This document shows, one piece after another, positions 6,938 to 12,006 of a stretch of 12,006 nt of DNA. The DNA comes from DATJXG01 sp035500455 (GTDB taxonomy: Bacteria > Acidobacteriota > Terriglobia > Terriglobales > Acidobacteriaceae). The stretch is taken from contig DATJXG010000269.1 in the NCBI GenBank assembly GCA_035500455.1, positions 1 to 12,006 on the forward strand, written 5' to 3'. Below the pieces are notes generated by a model that was not told the origin of the DNA, did no database searches, and was given only the letters and a program-made list of their open reading frames with translations. Positions within the stretch are counted from its first letter, which is position 1. The number at the start of each line of letters is the position of its first letter. The position numbers and the translations under genes were made by a program.

Positions 6938-7084
6938 TTGCGGTACACATCACCGCGCTTTTCCCCGTAATTCATACTTTTTTCATACATCGCGGGGCAA
7001 CAATTGCGTGCGCCCCGGACAAAGGTTTAAGGCCCTGCCCTGAGCAGCAGCGGCAGATAACTGTCCGGCATAACTGGAGTCGCT

Positions 7085-8428
7085 TTGAGCAAAGGCAAAA
7101 CTGCGGTCATCGTCGGCGCCCAGTGGGGCGATGAGGGCAAAGGCAAAATTGTCGATGTGCTCTCCGAGAATTTCTCCCTGGTCGCGCGCTACGCGGGCGG
7201 GCACAACGCCGGCCACACAGTAATCATCGACGGCAAAAGATTTGTTCTGCAGCTGATCCCGTGCGGTGTGCTGCGTCCCGGCTGCCGCGGCGTGATCGGC
7301 AACGGCGTGGTGCTTGACCCCATGGCTTTCCTGAAAGAGGTCGCCGCCCTGCGTGATGCCGGCGTGCAGGTCGATGGGAATCTCTTCGTCAGCAACCGCG
7401 CTCACGTCATTCTCCCCTACCATCGCATGATCGAGCTGGCCTCCGAGAACGCACCCGGAGGCGTGAAGATCGGCACTACGTCGCGCGGCATCGGACCGGC
7501 CTACGAAGACAAAATGGGCCGTCGCGGCCTGCGCGTCGCCGACCTGCTCGACTTGCCCCTGCTCAAGGAGCACCTGCGGAATGTTTGCCAGGAGAAGAAT
7601 ACGATCGCGCACGCGCTCTTCAATTCCGAGCCGCTCGATCCCGATAAGATGTACCGCGAATATGCCGAGGCTGCGAAGTGCATTGCCCCATTTGTTTGCG
7701 ATACCGCAGCCTTGCTGAATCACGCGCTGAAGAACGGCGAAACGATTCTTTTTGAAGGCGCGCAGGGGACCATGCTCGATATCGATCACGGCACCTACCC
7801 CTTTGTGACTTCGTCCAGCGCCACCTCCGGCGGCGCAGCCATCGGTACCGGCATTGCGCCCACGGCGATTGACACCGTTGTAGGCGTCACTAAGACTTAC
7901 TGCACGCGGGTGGGCGAGGGGCCGTTCCCCACCGAAATTCACGACGCCCTTGGCGAGCAGATTCGCGCCCGCGGGCGCGAGTACGGCGCGGTTACCGGCA
8001 GGCCTCGTCGTTGTGGCTGGATCGATTTGCCTCTGCTGCGCTACAGTTGCATGATTAACGGCACTTCCTGGCTGGTGGTGACCAAGCTCGACGTGCTCGA
8101 TGAATTGGCCGAAATTCCGGTTTGCGTGGGCTACCGAATCAACGGCAAGGAGAGCGGCGAAATCCCCGCGCAGGCCAGCGGCTACGAACGAATTGAATGC
8201 GTGTACAAAAAGCTTCCGGGCTGGCAAACTTCTACGGAGGGGATCGTTCAGTTCGACAAGTTGCCGCCTGCGGCCCGGTCGTATCTGCAGTTCCTGGAAC
8301 AGGAAAGCGGAGCACGGATCGGCATGATTTCAACCGGCCCGGGCCGCGAGCAGACGATCATCAAGAATGATTTTCTCGCCGCTCTGGGTTCAGTCTCGCT
8401 CAAGACCAGGGCGCATATGGAAGGCTAG
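7085..8428 (+). CDS. purA: Adenylosuccinate synthetase
   Basis: Catalyses GTP-dependent joining of IMP and aspartate to adenylosuccinate, the first committed step of AMP synthesis, in the cytoplasm. The N-terminal GAQWGDEGKGK (residues 11-21) holds the P-loop-like site with catalytic D16. NAGHT (41-45) holds the catalytic His at 44. EGAQGTMLDIDHGTYPFVTS, TRVGEGPFPTE and TGRPRRCGW follow in the expected order. At 447 residues it is slightly longer than the usual 425-435. The start is TTG at 7085, chosen because it puts SKGKTAVIVGAQWGDEG at the usual N-terminus and has GGAG at 7076-7079. The ABM-fold gene follows 14 bases after the stop, probably in the same transcript. It is divergent from mutM. 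Confidence 0.98.
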   Translation: MSKGKTAVIVGAQWGDEGKGKIVDVLSENFSLVARYAGGHNAGHTVIIDGKRFVLQLIPCGVLRPGCRGVIGNGVVLDPMAFLKEVAALRDAGVQVDGNLFVSNRAHVILPYHRMIELASENAPGGVKIGTTSRGIGPAYEDKMGRRGLRVADLLDLPLLKEHLRNVCQEKNTIAHALFNSEPLDPDKMYREYAEAAKCIAPFVCDTAALLNHALKNGETILFEGAQGTMLDIDHGTYPFVTSSSATSGGAAIGTGIAPTAIDTVVGVTKTYCTRVGEGPFPTEIHDALGEQIRARGREYGAVTGRPRRCGWIDLPLLRYSCMINGTSWLVVTKLDVLDELAEIPVCVGYRINGKESGEIPAQASGYERIECVYKKLPGWQTSTEGIVQFDKLPPAARSYLQFLEQESGARIGMISTGPGREQTIIKNDFLAALGSVSLKTRAHMEG

Positions 8429-8442
8429 CACGGGAGCAAGCG

Positions 8443-8730
8443 ATGGTGGTTCTGGCAGTGACGTGGATGGCGAAAACTGGCCACGAAGCCGAAGTGGCCG
8501 CCCTTTTCTCGAAGCTCACCGAAGAGTCGCGCAAAGAGCCCGGTTGCGTAATGTACCAGGTGCACCGCCACAAAACCGAGCCGCGGCGCTTCTTCATCTA
8601 CGAGCAATATAAGGATGACGCCGGCCTCGAGGCCCACCGCGCCGCGCCCCACTTCCTGCAGTATGCCAAGAAAGATCTGCCCAAGATCGCCGAACGGGTT
8701 GAAGGCCAGTTGTACGAGCCGCTGGAGTGA
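8443..8730 (+). CDS. Small ABM-fold protein, putative quinol monooxygenase (YgiN-like)
   Basis: A 95-residue protein of the antibiotic biosynthesis monooxygenase (ABM) superfamily, a dimeric alpha/beta ferredoxin-like fold. Its bacterial YgiN-like members act on quinols or have no known substrate. Family features are the first strand VVLAVTWMAKTGHEAEV, the SRKEPGCVMYQVHRHK segment, FFIYEQYKDDAGLEAHRAAPHF with its conserved YE-Y and H-x4-HF pattern, and a closing ERVEGQLYEPLE strand. The length is typical. The ATG has GGGAG at 8432-8436 and lies 14 bases after purA, so the two are probably co-transcribed, though no functional link is evident. Its stop codon overlaps the left arm of an inverted repeat shared with the convergent ndk side. 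The substrate is not predictable. Confidence 0.88.
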   Translation: MVVLAVTWMAKTGHEAEVAALFSKLTEESRKEPGCVMYQVHRHKTEPRRFFIYEQYKDDAGLEAHRAAPHFLQYAKKDLPKIAERVEGQLYEPLE

Positions 8731-8825
8731 TTTGTAAATGGTATCGAGTAATTTGTAAATTGAGAACCAGCGTGTGCGGCTTTGGTCTTTAGTTTGCAAA
8801 TTACCCGATTACCAAATTACAAATC
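8729..8825. repeat. AT-rich inverted repeat between convergent genes, possible bidirectional terminator
   Basis: Left arm 8729-8760 and right arm 8793-8825 are imperfect reverse complements of about 32 bases, built around TTTGTAAAT, ATCGAGTAATTTG and CCCGATTACC-type words, with a 32-base loop. The element starts within the ABM gene's stop codon and ends 8 bases before the ndk stop codon. It fills the whole gap between convergent genes, where it could end transcripts from both sides. It lacks a classic GC stem plus T-run. Confidence 0.6.
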
Positions 8826-8832
8826 CCCCGGG

Positions 8833-9258
8833 CTACTGCGTCAGCTCATACCCCGCGAAAAAGAAGCTCAGCTCAAAGCGCGCGGTGTCGTCCGCATCCG
8901 AGCCATGAATCGCGTTGTATTCGATGCTGGTGGCCCACTTCTTGCGGATGGTGCCTTCTTCGGCGTTCGCGGGATTGGTTGCGCCCATCAGCTTGCGCAG
9001 ATCGGCGATGGCCTCTTCCTTTTCCAGCGCCAGCACGACAATCGGCCCGCTGGACATGAAATTGGTCAATGAGTTGTAGAACGGCCGGCTGGCGTGCACC
9101 GCATAAAACAACTCAGCCTGGTGCTTGGAAATCTCCAGCATCTTCATGGCGAGGATGCGGAAGCCGTTCTTTTCAAACTGCTCGATGATGTCGCCCACCG
9201 CGTTGCGGCGGACGGCGTCAGGCTTAATGATTGTGAGTGTGCGTTGCAAAGTCTTCAT
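8833..9258 (-). CDS. ndk: Nucleoside diphosphate kinase
   Basis: Transfers the gamma phosphate from ATP to nucleoside diphosphates through a phosphohistidine, balancing NTP and dNTP pools. The N-terminal strand RTLTIIKPDAVRRNAVGDI carries K12. RPFYNSLTNFMSSGPIVVLALE covers the central region, and GATNPANAEEGTIRKKWA leads to the active-site motif NAIHGSD with catalytic H118. The 141-residue length is the family norm. It lies downstream of sucC and sucD on the same strand, plausible because succinyl-CoA synthetase makes ATP or GTP that Ndk can redistribute. The 141-base gap from sucD contains a heptamer inverted repeat ending 4 bases before the ATG. No Shine-Dalgarno sequence is visible; the bases before the start are A/C-rich. 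Confidence 0.98.
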   Translation of the reverse strand: MKTLQRTLTIIKPDAVRRNAVGDIIEQFEKNGFRILAMKMLEISKHQAELFYAVHASRPFYNSLTNFMSSGPIVVLALEKEEAIADLRKLMGATNPANAEEGTIRKKWATSIEYNAIHGSDADDTARFELSFFFAGYELTQ

Positions 9259-9262
9259 TTTG

Positions 9263-9339
9263 GTTGTTAGTCGTTGGTCCTTGGTCGTTAGCCGCTAGAT
9301 ATTAGGGGATCAGGAACTGAGAACTGACATCTGAGGGCT
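9263..9339. repeat. Inverted heptamer-repeat element upstream of ndk
   Basis: Five 7-base units run from 9263 to 9297 (GTTGTTA, GTCGTTG, GTCCTTG, GTCGTTA, GCCGCTA). After a 14-base loop, four more units of the complementary sense run from 9312 to 9339 (AGGAACT, GAGAACT, GACATCT, GAGGGCT). Both the 7-base period and the sequence match the element before mutM, in a more diverged form. The element directly abuts the ndk start and forms its leader. Confidence 0.7.
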
Positions 9340-9399
9340 GCTTTTCACCCAGAAACTTTGTAAAGCGTCGTGTGGTGTCTGCAATTGCCCGTAAAATAG

Positions 9400-10278
9400 T
9401 TAAACTTTCACACCGATCGCGGCCACCACGGTCTCGCCGATCGCCGCCGGCGACTTGGCCATGCGGATTCCCGCCGCTTCCATGGCTTTGATCTTCTCCT
9501 CGGCCGTGCCCTTGCCGCCGGAAATGATAGCGCCGGCATGGCCCATACGCCGCCCCGGAGGCGCGGTTTGCCCGGCGATAAATCCGATCACCGGCTTGCG
9601 CATGTGCCGCTTCACATAATCGGCGGCAGTTTCTTCGGCGGTGCCGCCGATTTCACCGATCATGATCACTGCTTCGGTCTGGGGGTCTTTGTTGAACAGA
9701 TCGAGCGCGTCCACAAAATTCGTACCGATGATGGGGTCGCCGCCGATGCCGATGGCGCTCGATTGCCCAATTCCCCGCGTGGTGAGTTGATAGACCGCCT
9801 CGTAAGTGAGCGTCCCCGAGCGCGAAACAATTCCTATCGGACCTTCGCGGTGAATGCGCGCCGGCATGATGCCAATCTTGCATTTTCCGGGCGAAATGAT
9901 CCCCGGGCAGTTCGGTCCGATCAGCCGCGAGCGGCGGTTCTGCAGAAACTCCCAGGCGCGCACCATGTCGAGGGTAGGAATGCCCTCGGTGATGCACACG
10001 ATCAACTCGATTTCGGCGTCGGCCGCCTCCATGATAGCGTCGGCCGCGAATGGCGGCGGCACGAAGATCACCGAAGCATCCGCCCCGGTTTTGTCCACCG
10101 CTTCCTGCACGCTGTTGAAGATCGGCCAACCTTCGTGGGTGGTGCCGCCTTTGCCGGGGGTCACCCCGCCTACGATTCTGGTTCCATACTCAGCGCAGGC
10201 CTTGGCGTGAAACGTGCCTTCCCGCCCCGTCAGCCCCTGCACGATTACTCGCGTCGATTTATCTACAAGAATTGACAT
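9400..10278 (-). CDS. sucD: Succinyl-CoA synthetase (ADP/GDP-forming), alpha subunit
   Basis: CoA-binding and phosphohistidine-carrying subunit of succinyl-CoA synthetase, the TCA-cycle enzyme that couples succinyl-CoA cleavage to nucleotide phosphorylation. It works as a complex with SucC, encoded just upstream. The N-terminal CoA-binding Rossmann domain starts at VIVQGLTGREGTFHAKACAEYG. GPNCPGIISPGKCKIGIMP (121-139) and SRSGTLTYEAV are conserved. The active-site histidine is H247 in RRMGHAGAIISGGKGTAEEK. The 292-residue length matches the family. The ATG at 10276-10278 puts MSILVDKSTRVIVQG at the usual N-terminus; the Shine-Dalgarno sequence is weak (ACAGG). The 72-base gap to sucC holds a small tandem repeat and a perfect palindrome. 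Confidence 0.98.
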   Translation of the reverse strand: MSILVDKSTRVIVQGLTGREGTFHAKACAEYGTRIVGGVTPGKGGTTHEGWPIFNSVQEAVDKTGADASVIFVPPPFAADAIMEAADAEIELIVCITEGIPTLDMVRAWEFLQNRRSRLIGPNCPGIISPGKCKIGIMPARIHREGPIGIVSRSGTLTYEAVYQLTTRGIGQSSAIGIGGDPIIGTNFVDALDLFNKDPQTEAVIMIGEIGGTAEETAADYVKRHMRKPVIGFIAGQTAPPGRRMGHAGAIISGGKGTAEEKIKAMEAAGIRMAKSPAAIGETVVAAIGVKV

Positions 10279-10295
10279 GATTGCCTGTCTTTAAG

Positions 10296-10344
10296 AACAA
10301 ATCTCTATAACAAATCTCTGTAGAGACGTAGCCGGCTACGTCTC
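10296..10344. repeat. Tandem repeat plus perfect palindrome between sucC and sucD
   Basis: AACAAATCTCT occurs at 10296-10306 and 10309-10319. It is followed at 10323-10344 by a perfect 22-base palindrome whose half is GAGACGTAGCC. GTAGAGACGTAG-type palindromes are familiar interspersed repeats in several bacterial phyla. In the sucC-sucD transcript it would form an 11-bp stem with no unpaired loop, which could slow RNA decay or adjust the ratio of the two subunits. Confidence 0.7.
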
Positions 10345-10350
10345 GCAAAC

Positions 10351-11520
10351 CTATCCTGCCGCCGCCACCACTTTTTCGGCTGCATCTTTCATCGTCTCGG
10401 CGACGATAAAGTTCAATCCCGATTGCTGCAGAATCTCCCGTCCCTGCTCAACGTTGGTGCCTTCCAGGCGCAGCACGATCGGCAATTGAATCTGAGTCTT
10501 CCTCGCTGCCTCGACAACTCCGTTGGCCAGCGTATCCACCCGCAGAATGCCGCCGAAAATGTTAATCAGCACCGCCTTAACATTCTTATCGCTCAGCAGG
10601 ATTTCAAACGCGTGCGTCACCTGCTCGGCATTCGCCCCGCCGCCCACATCCAGAAAGTTCGCCGGCATACCGCCGGCATACTTAATGATATCCATGGTCG
10701 CCATCGCCAGGCCCGCGCCGTTCACCATGCAGCCCACGGTGCCGTCGAGCTTGATGTAATTCAGGCTGTACTTTGAGGCTTCCACTTCCAGCGGATCTTC
10801 CTCAGTGATGTCGCGCAACTCCCGCAAATCTGGGTGGCGGAACATCGCGTTGTCGTCGAAGTTGATCTTGGCATCGAGCGCGAACAAGCGGCCATCGCTA
10901 CAGGTGATGAAGGGGTTGATCTCCAGCAAGGAAGCGTCGGTCTCAAGAAAAGCCCGGTACAATCCGGTAAGAAATTGCACCGCCGGATTGATCTGCTGCG
11001 GTTTCAGCCCCAGCGCAAAAGCAATCTTGCGCGCCTGAAACGGCTCCAGCCCCATGCCGGGATCGATATATTGCTTGAGAATCGCTTCCGGCTTCTCCGC
11101 CGCCACCTGTTCGATTTCCATGCCGCCCGCCGCGGACGCCATAAATACCGGCTTGCCCTCGCCGCGGTCCACCAGTATCCCCAGGTAAAGTTCTTTCTCG
11201 ATGGGCAACGTTTCTTCAATGAGCAGGCGGCCGACCATCTTGCCTTCCGGGCCGGTCTGGTGCGTCACCAGCTTCATGCCCAGCATTTTGGCGGCGAGGT
11301 CTCCGGCTTCGTCCACGGACTTGGCGATCTTCACGCCACCGCCCTTGCCGCGCCCGCCGGCGTGAATCTGCGCCTTTACTACAACGCCGGTCGCGCCCGC
11401 GCCGAACAAATTCTTGGCAGCCGCTTCAGCCTCTTCGCGGCTCTCCGCCATCTCGCCGCGCGGCACCGCCACTCCATACTTCTTCAGGATTCCCTTGGCC
11501 TGATACTCATGAATTTTCAT
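10351..11520 (-). CDS. sucC: Succinyl-CoA synthetase (ADP/GDP-forming), beta subunit
   Basis: Nucleotide-binding subunit of succinyl-CoA synthetase. The N-terminal ATP-grasp domain is clear: MKIHEYQAKGILKKYGVAVP, then VVVKAQIHAGGRGKGGGVK (47-64), IEKELYLGILVDR and LLEINPF (198-204) before the ALDAKINFDDNA metal-binding segment. The C-terminal CoA-ligase domain shows GCMVNGAGLAMATMDIIK, FLDVGGGA and NIFGGILRVD. The ATG at 11518-11520 gives 389 residues, matching the family; the frame is open a further 58 codons upstream, but those residues are unlike SucC. The Shine-Dalgarno sequence is weak (GGGA). sucD follows after 72 bases. A sigma-70-like promoter lies about 110 bases upstream. Confidence 0.98.
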   Translation of the reverse strand: MKIHEYQAKGILKKYGVAVPRGEMAESREEAEAAAKNLFGAGATGVVVKAQIHAGGRGKGGGVKIAKSVDEAGDLAAKMLGMKLVTHQTGPEGKMVGRLLIEETLPIEKELYLGILVDRGEGKPVFMASAAGGMEIEQVAAEKPEAILKQYIDPGMGLEPFQARKIAFALGLKPQQINPAVQFLTGLYRAFLETDASLLEINPFITCSDGRLFALDAKINFDDNAMFRHPDLRELRDITEEDPLEVEASKYSLNYIKLDGTVGCMVNGAGLAMATMDIIKYAGGMPANFLDVGGGANAEQVTHAFEILLSDKNVKAVLINIFGGILRVDTLANGVVEAARKTQIQLPIVLRLEGTNVEQGREILQQSGLNFIVAETMKDAAEKVVAAAG

Positions 11521-11627
11521 AAATGATTCCCGTTCAAATCTATCGGCAGGAACATACTTCCCCCATCGCACAACCCGCTTGCGAGGGTTTCCTAAGGCGG
11601 CTGAACTGATCGAGCAGCTAAACTTCG

Positions 11628-11656
11628 ATTCTATAGAAGGCCGTTTCAGACGGCAA
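11628..11656 (-). promoter_or_regulatory. Candidate sigma-70-type promoter for sucC-sucD-ndk
   Basis: On the minus strand, TTGCCG (complement of 11651-11656) and TAGAAT (complement of 11628-11633) are separated by exactly 17 bases. They match the -35 and -10 consensus at 4/6 and 5/6. The resulting leader would be about 100 bases. It lies between sucC and the large inverted repeat upstream. Confidence 0.45.
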
Positions 11657-11670
11657 ACCATTAAATCACC

Positions 11671-11754
11671 GTGGCGCCGGCGTCTCGCCGGCACGATTGT
11701 GATCTTCCGGCAGGTGGAGCAACCGGCACATGCCGGCGGGGACGCCGGCGCTAC
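11671..11754. repeat. GC-rich inverted repeat between sucC and the GTPase gene
   Basis: Left arm 11671-11692 (begins GTGGCGCCGGCGTC) and right arm 11732-11754 (ends GACGCCGGCGCTAC) are near-perfect reverse complements of 22-23 bases, with about 39 bases between them. The arms share the GGCGCC/CGGCG word found in the mutM hairpins. The element fills the middle of the 274-base divergent gap. The remaining bases hold the sucC promoter candidate and, on the right, a TAGAAT word at 11766-11771 with no good -35 partner. Confidence 0.75.
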
Positions 11755-11794
11755 TCCATATCAGTTAGAATGGCCCGTCCGAAAAAGGTCATCG

Positions 11795-12006
11795 ATGGCC
11801 AAGACACGCATCGCATGTGTGGGCGGCTTTCTCGGCGCCGGCAAAACCACGGTGCTGGCGAGCGCAGTTCGAGAACTGATGTCGCGGGGATTGCGCGTCG
11901 GCGTCATCACCAACGACCAGGGAAACAACCTGGTTGACACCGCCGTGATGCGCGAGCTTGGCGTGCCGGCGGAGGAAGTGGGCGGCGGCTGCTTCTGCTG
12001 CCGTTT
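11795..12006 (+). CDS. CobW/COG0523-family P-loop GTPase, N-terminal part (cut by window edge)
   Basis: The first 70 codons of a G3E-class GTPase. The Walker A loop GGFLGAGKTT (residues 10-19) sits right after the first strand. ITNDQGNNLVD (38-48) is the usual ITND-type segment. GGGCFCC (63-69) contains the CxCC metal-binding motif typical of CobW/COG0523 proteins, which act as zinc, cobalt or other metal chaperones or insertases. The ATG at 11795 follows AAGG at 11784-11787. The gene continues past 12006, so length and C-terminal domain are unknown. It is divergent from sucC. The open frame starting at 11671 in another phase is a shadow. The specific metal or client protein cannot be told. 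Confidence 0.88.
   Translation, partial: MAKTRIACVGGFLGAGKTTVLASAVRELMSRGLRVGVITNDQGNNLVDTAVMRELGVPAEEVGGGCFCCR

Noticed and set aside
6983..8227. 414-codon open frame on the minus strand
   Set aside because: It is wholly antisense to purA, whose motifs are unmistakable; the peptide has no recognisable domain and follows from GC-rich third positions.
9345..9399. Possible promoter for ndk (minus-strand TTGCAG and TACAAA, 16-base gap)
   Set aside because: Only 3/6 and 4/6 matches with short spacing, no better than chance.
9538..10275. 245-codon open frame on the plus strand
   Set aside because: It is antisense to sucD, which is certain; there is no recognisable motif in the shadow peptide.
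10834..11526. 230-codon open frame on the plus strand
   Set aside because: It is antisense to sucC, with no domain or ribosome binding site that would support it.
11521..11694. Upstream extension of sucC by 58 codons
   Set aside because: The extra residues do not resemble SucC, the extension would run through the promoter candidate and into the repeat, and MKIHEYQAK is the standard N-terminus.
11671..11937. 88-codon open frame on the plus strand overlapping the GTPase start
   Set aside because: It begins inside the inverted repeat and lies in a different phase from the frame at 11795, which has a Walker A loop and CxCC motif.

Overview
This is a GC-rich bacterial chromosome segment filled mostly with housekeeping genes. 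It carries about eleven complete genes plus two cut by the window edges (trpS at the left, a CobW/COG0523-type GTPase at the right). The order trpS-scpA-scpB-rluB, the linked sucC-sucD-ndk set, and the density of short palindromic repeats between genes suggest an Acidobacteriota (Terriglobia-like) genome. That assignment comes from recalled gene order and repeat style, not from a search.

Layout. 1-5872 (+ strand): the 3' two thirds of trpS, whose C-terminal part carries a four-cysteine pattern like that of [4Fe-4S] tryptophanyl-tRNA synthetases; scpA and scpB (the kleisin and partner subunits of the SMC condensin); an RluB/RsuA-type pseudouridine synthase; then a divergent ROK-family (sugar kinase-like) protein overlapping a PIG-L-type zinc deacetylase by a GTGA stop/start. 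5888-6808 (- strand): mutM/fpg, convergent with the deacetylase gene. 7085-8730 (+): purA followed closely by a small antibiotic-biosynthesis-monooxygenase (ABM) fold protein. 8833-11520 (-): ndk, sucD and sucC, read in the order sucC-sucD-ndk. 11795-12006 (+): the start of a P-loop metallochaperone-like GTPase, divergent from sucC.

The genes themselves are ordinary. The unusual layer is repetitive DNA. At least six palindromic or tandem elements lie at gene boundaries: scpA/scpB, mutM/purA, ABM/ndk, ndk/sucD, sucD/sucC and sucC/GTPase. Two of them, directly upstream of mutM and ndk, are the same type: inverted arrays of a degenerate 7-base unit that end 4-12 bases from the start codons, in leaders with no visible Shine-Dalgarno sequence. 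A further cluster of three GC-rich hairpins lies inside mutM and is read in frame as an extra segment of roughly 40 residues. Two other proteins carry short in-frame tandem repeats of 10-residue period: the acidic tail of ScpB and an insertion in the pseudouridine synthase. I see no CRISPR array, transposase, phage gene, tRNA or rRNA, and no convincing new multi-gene defence or biosynthetic system. The ROK/PIG-L pair and the repeat insertions are the parts most worth following up.
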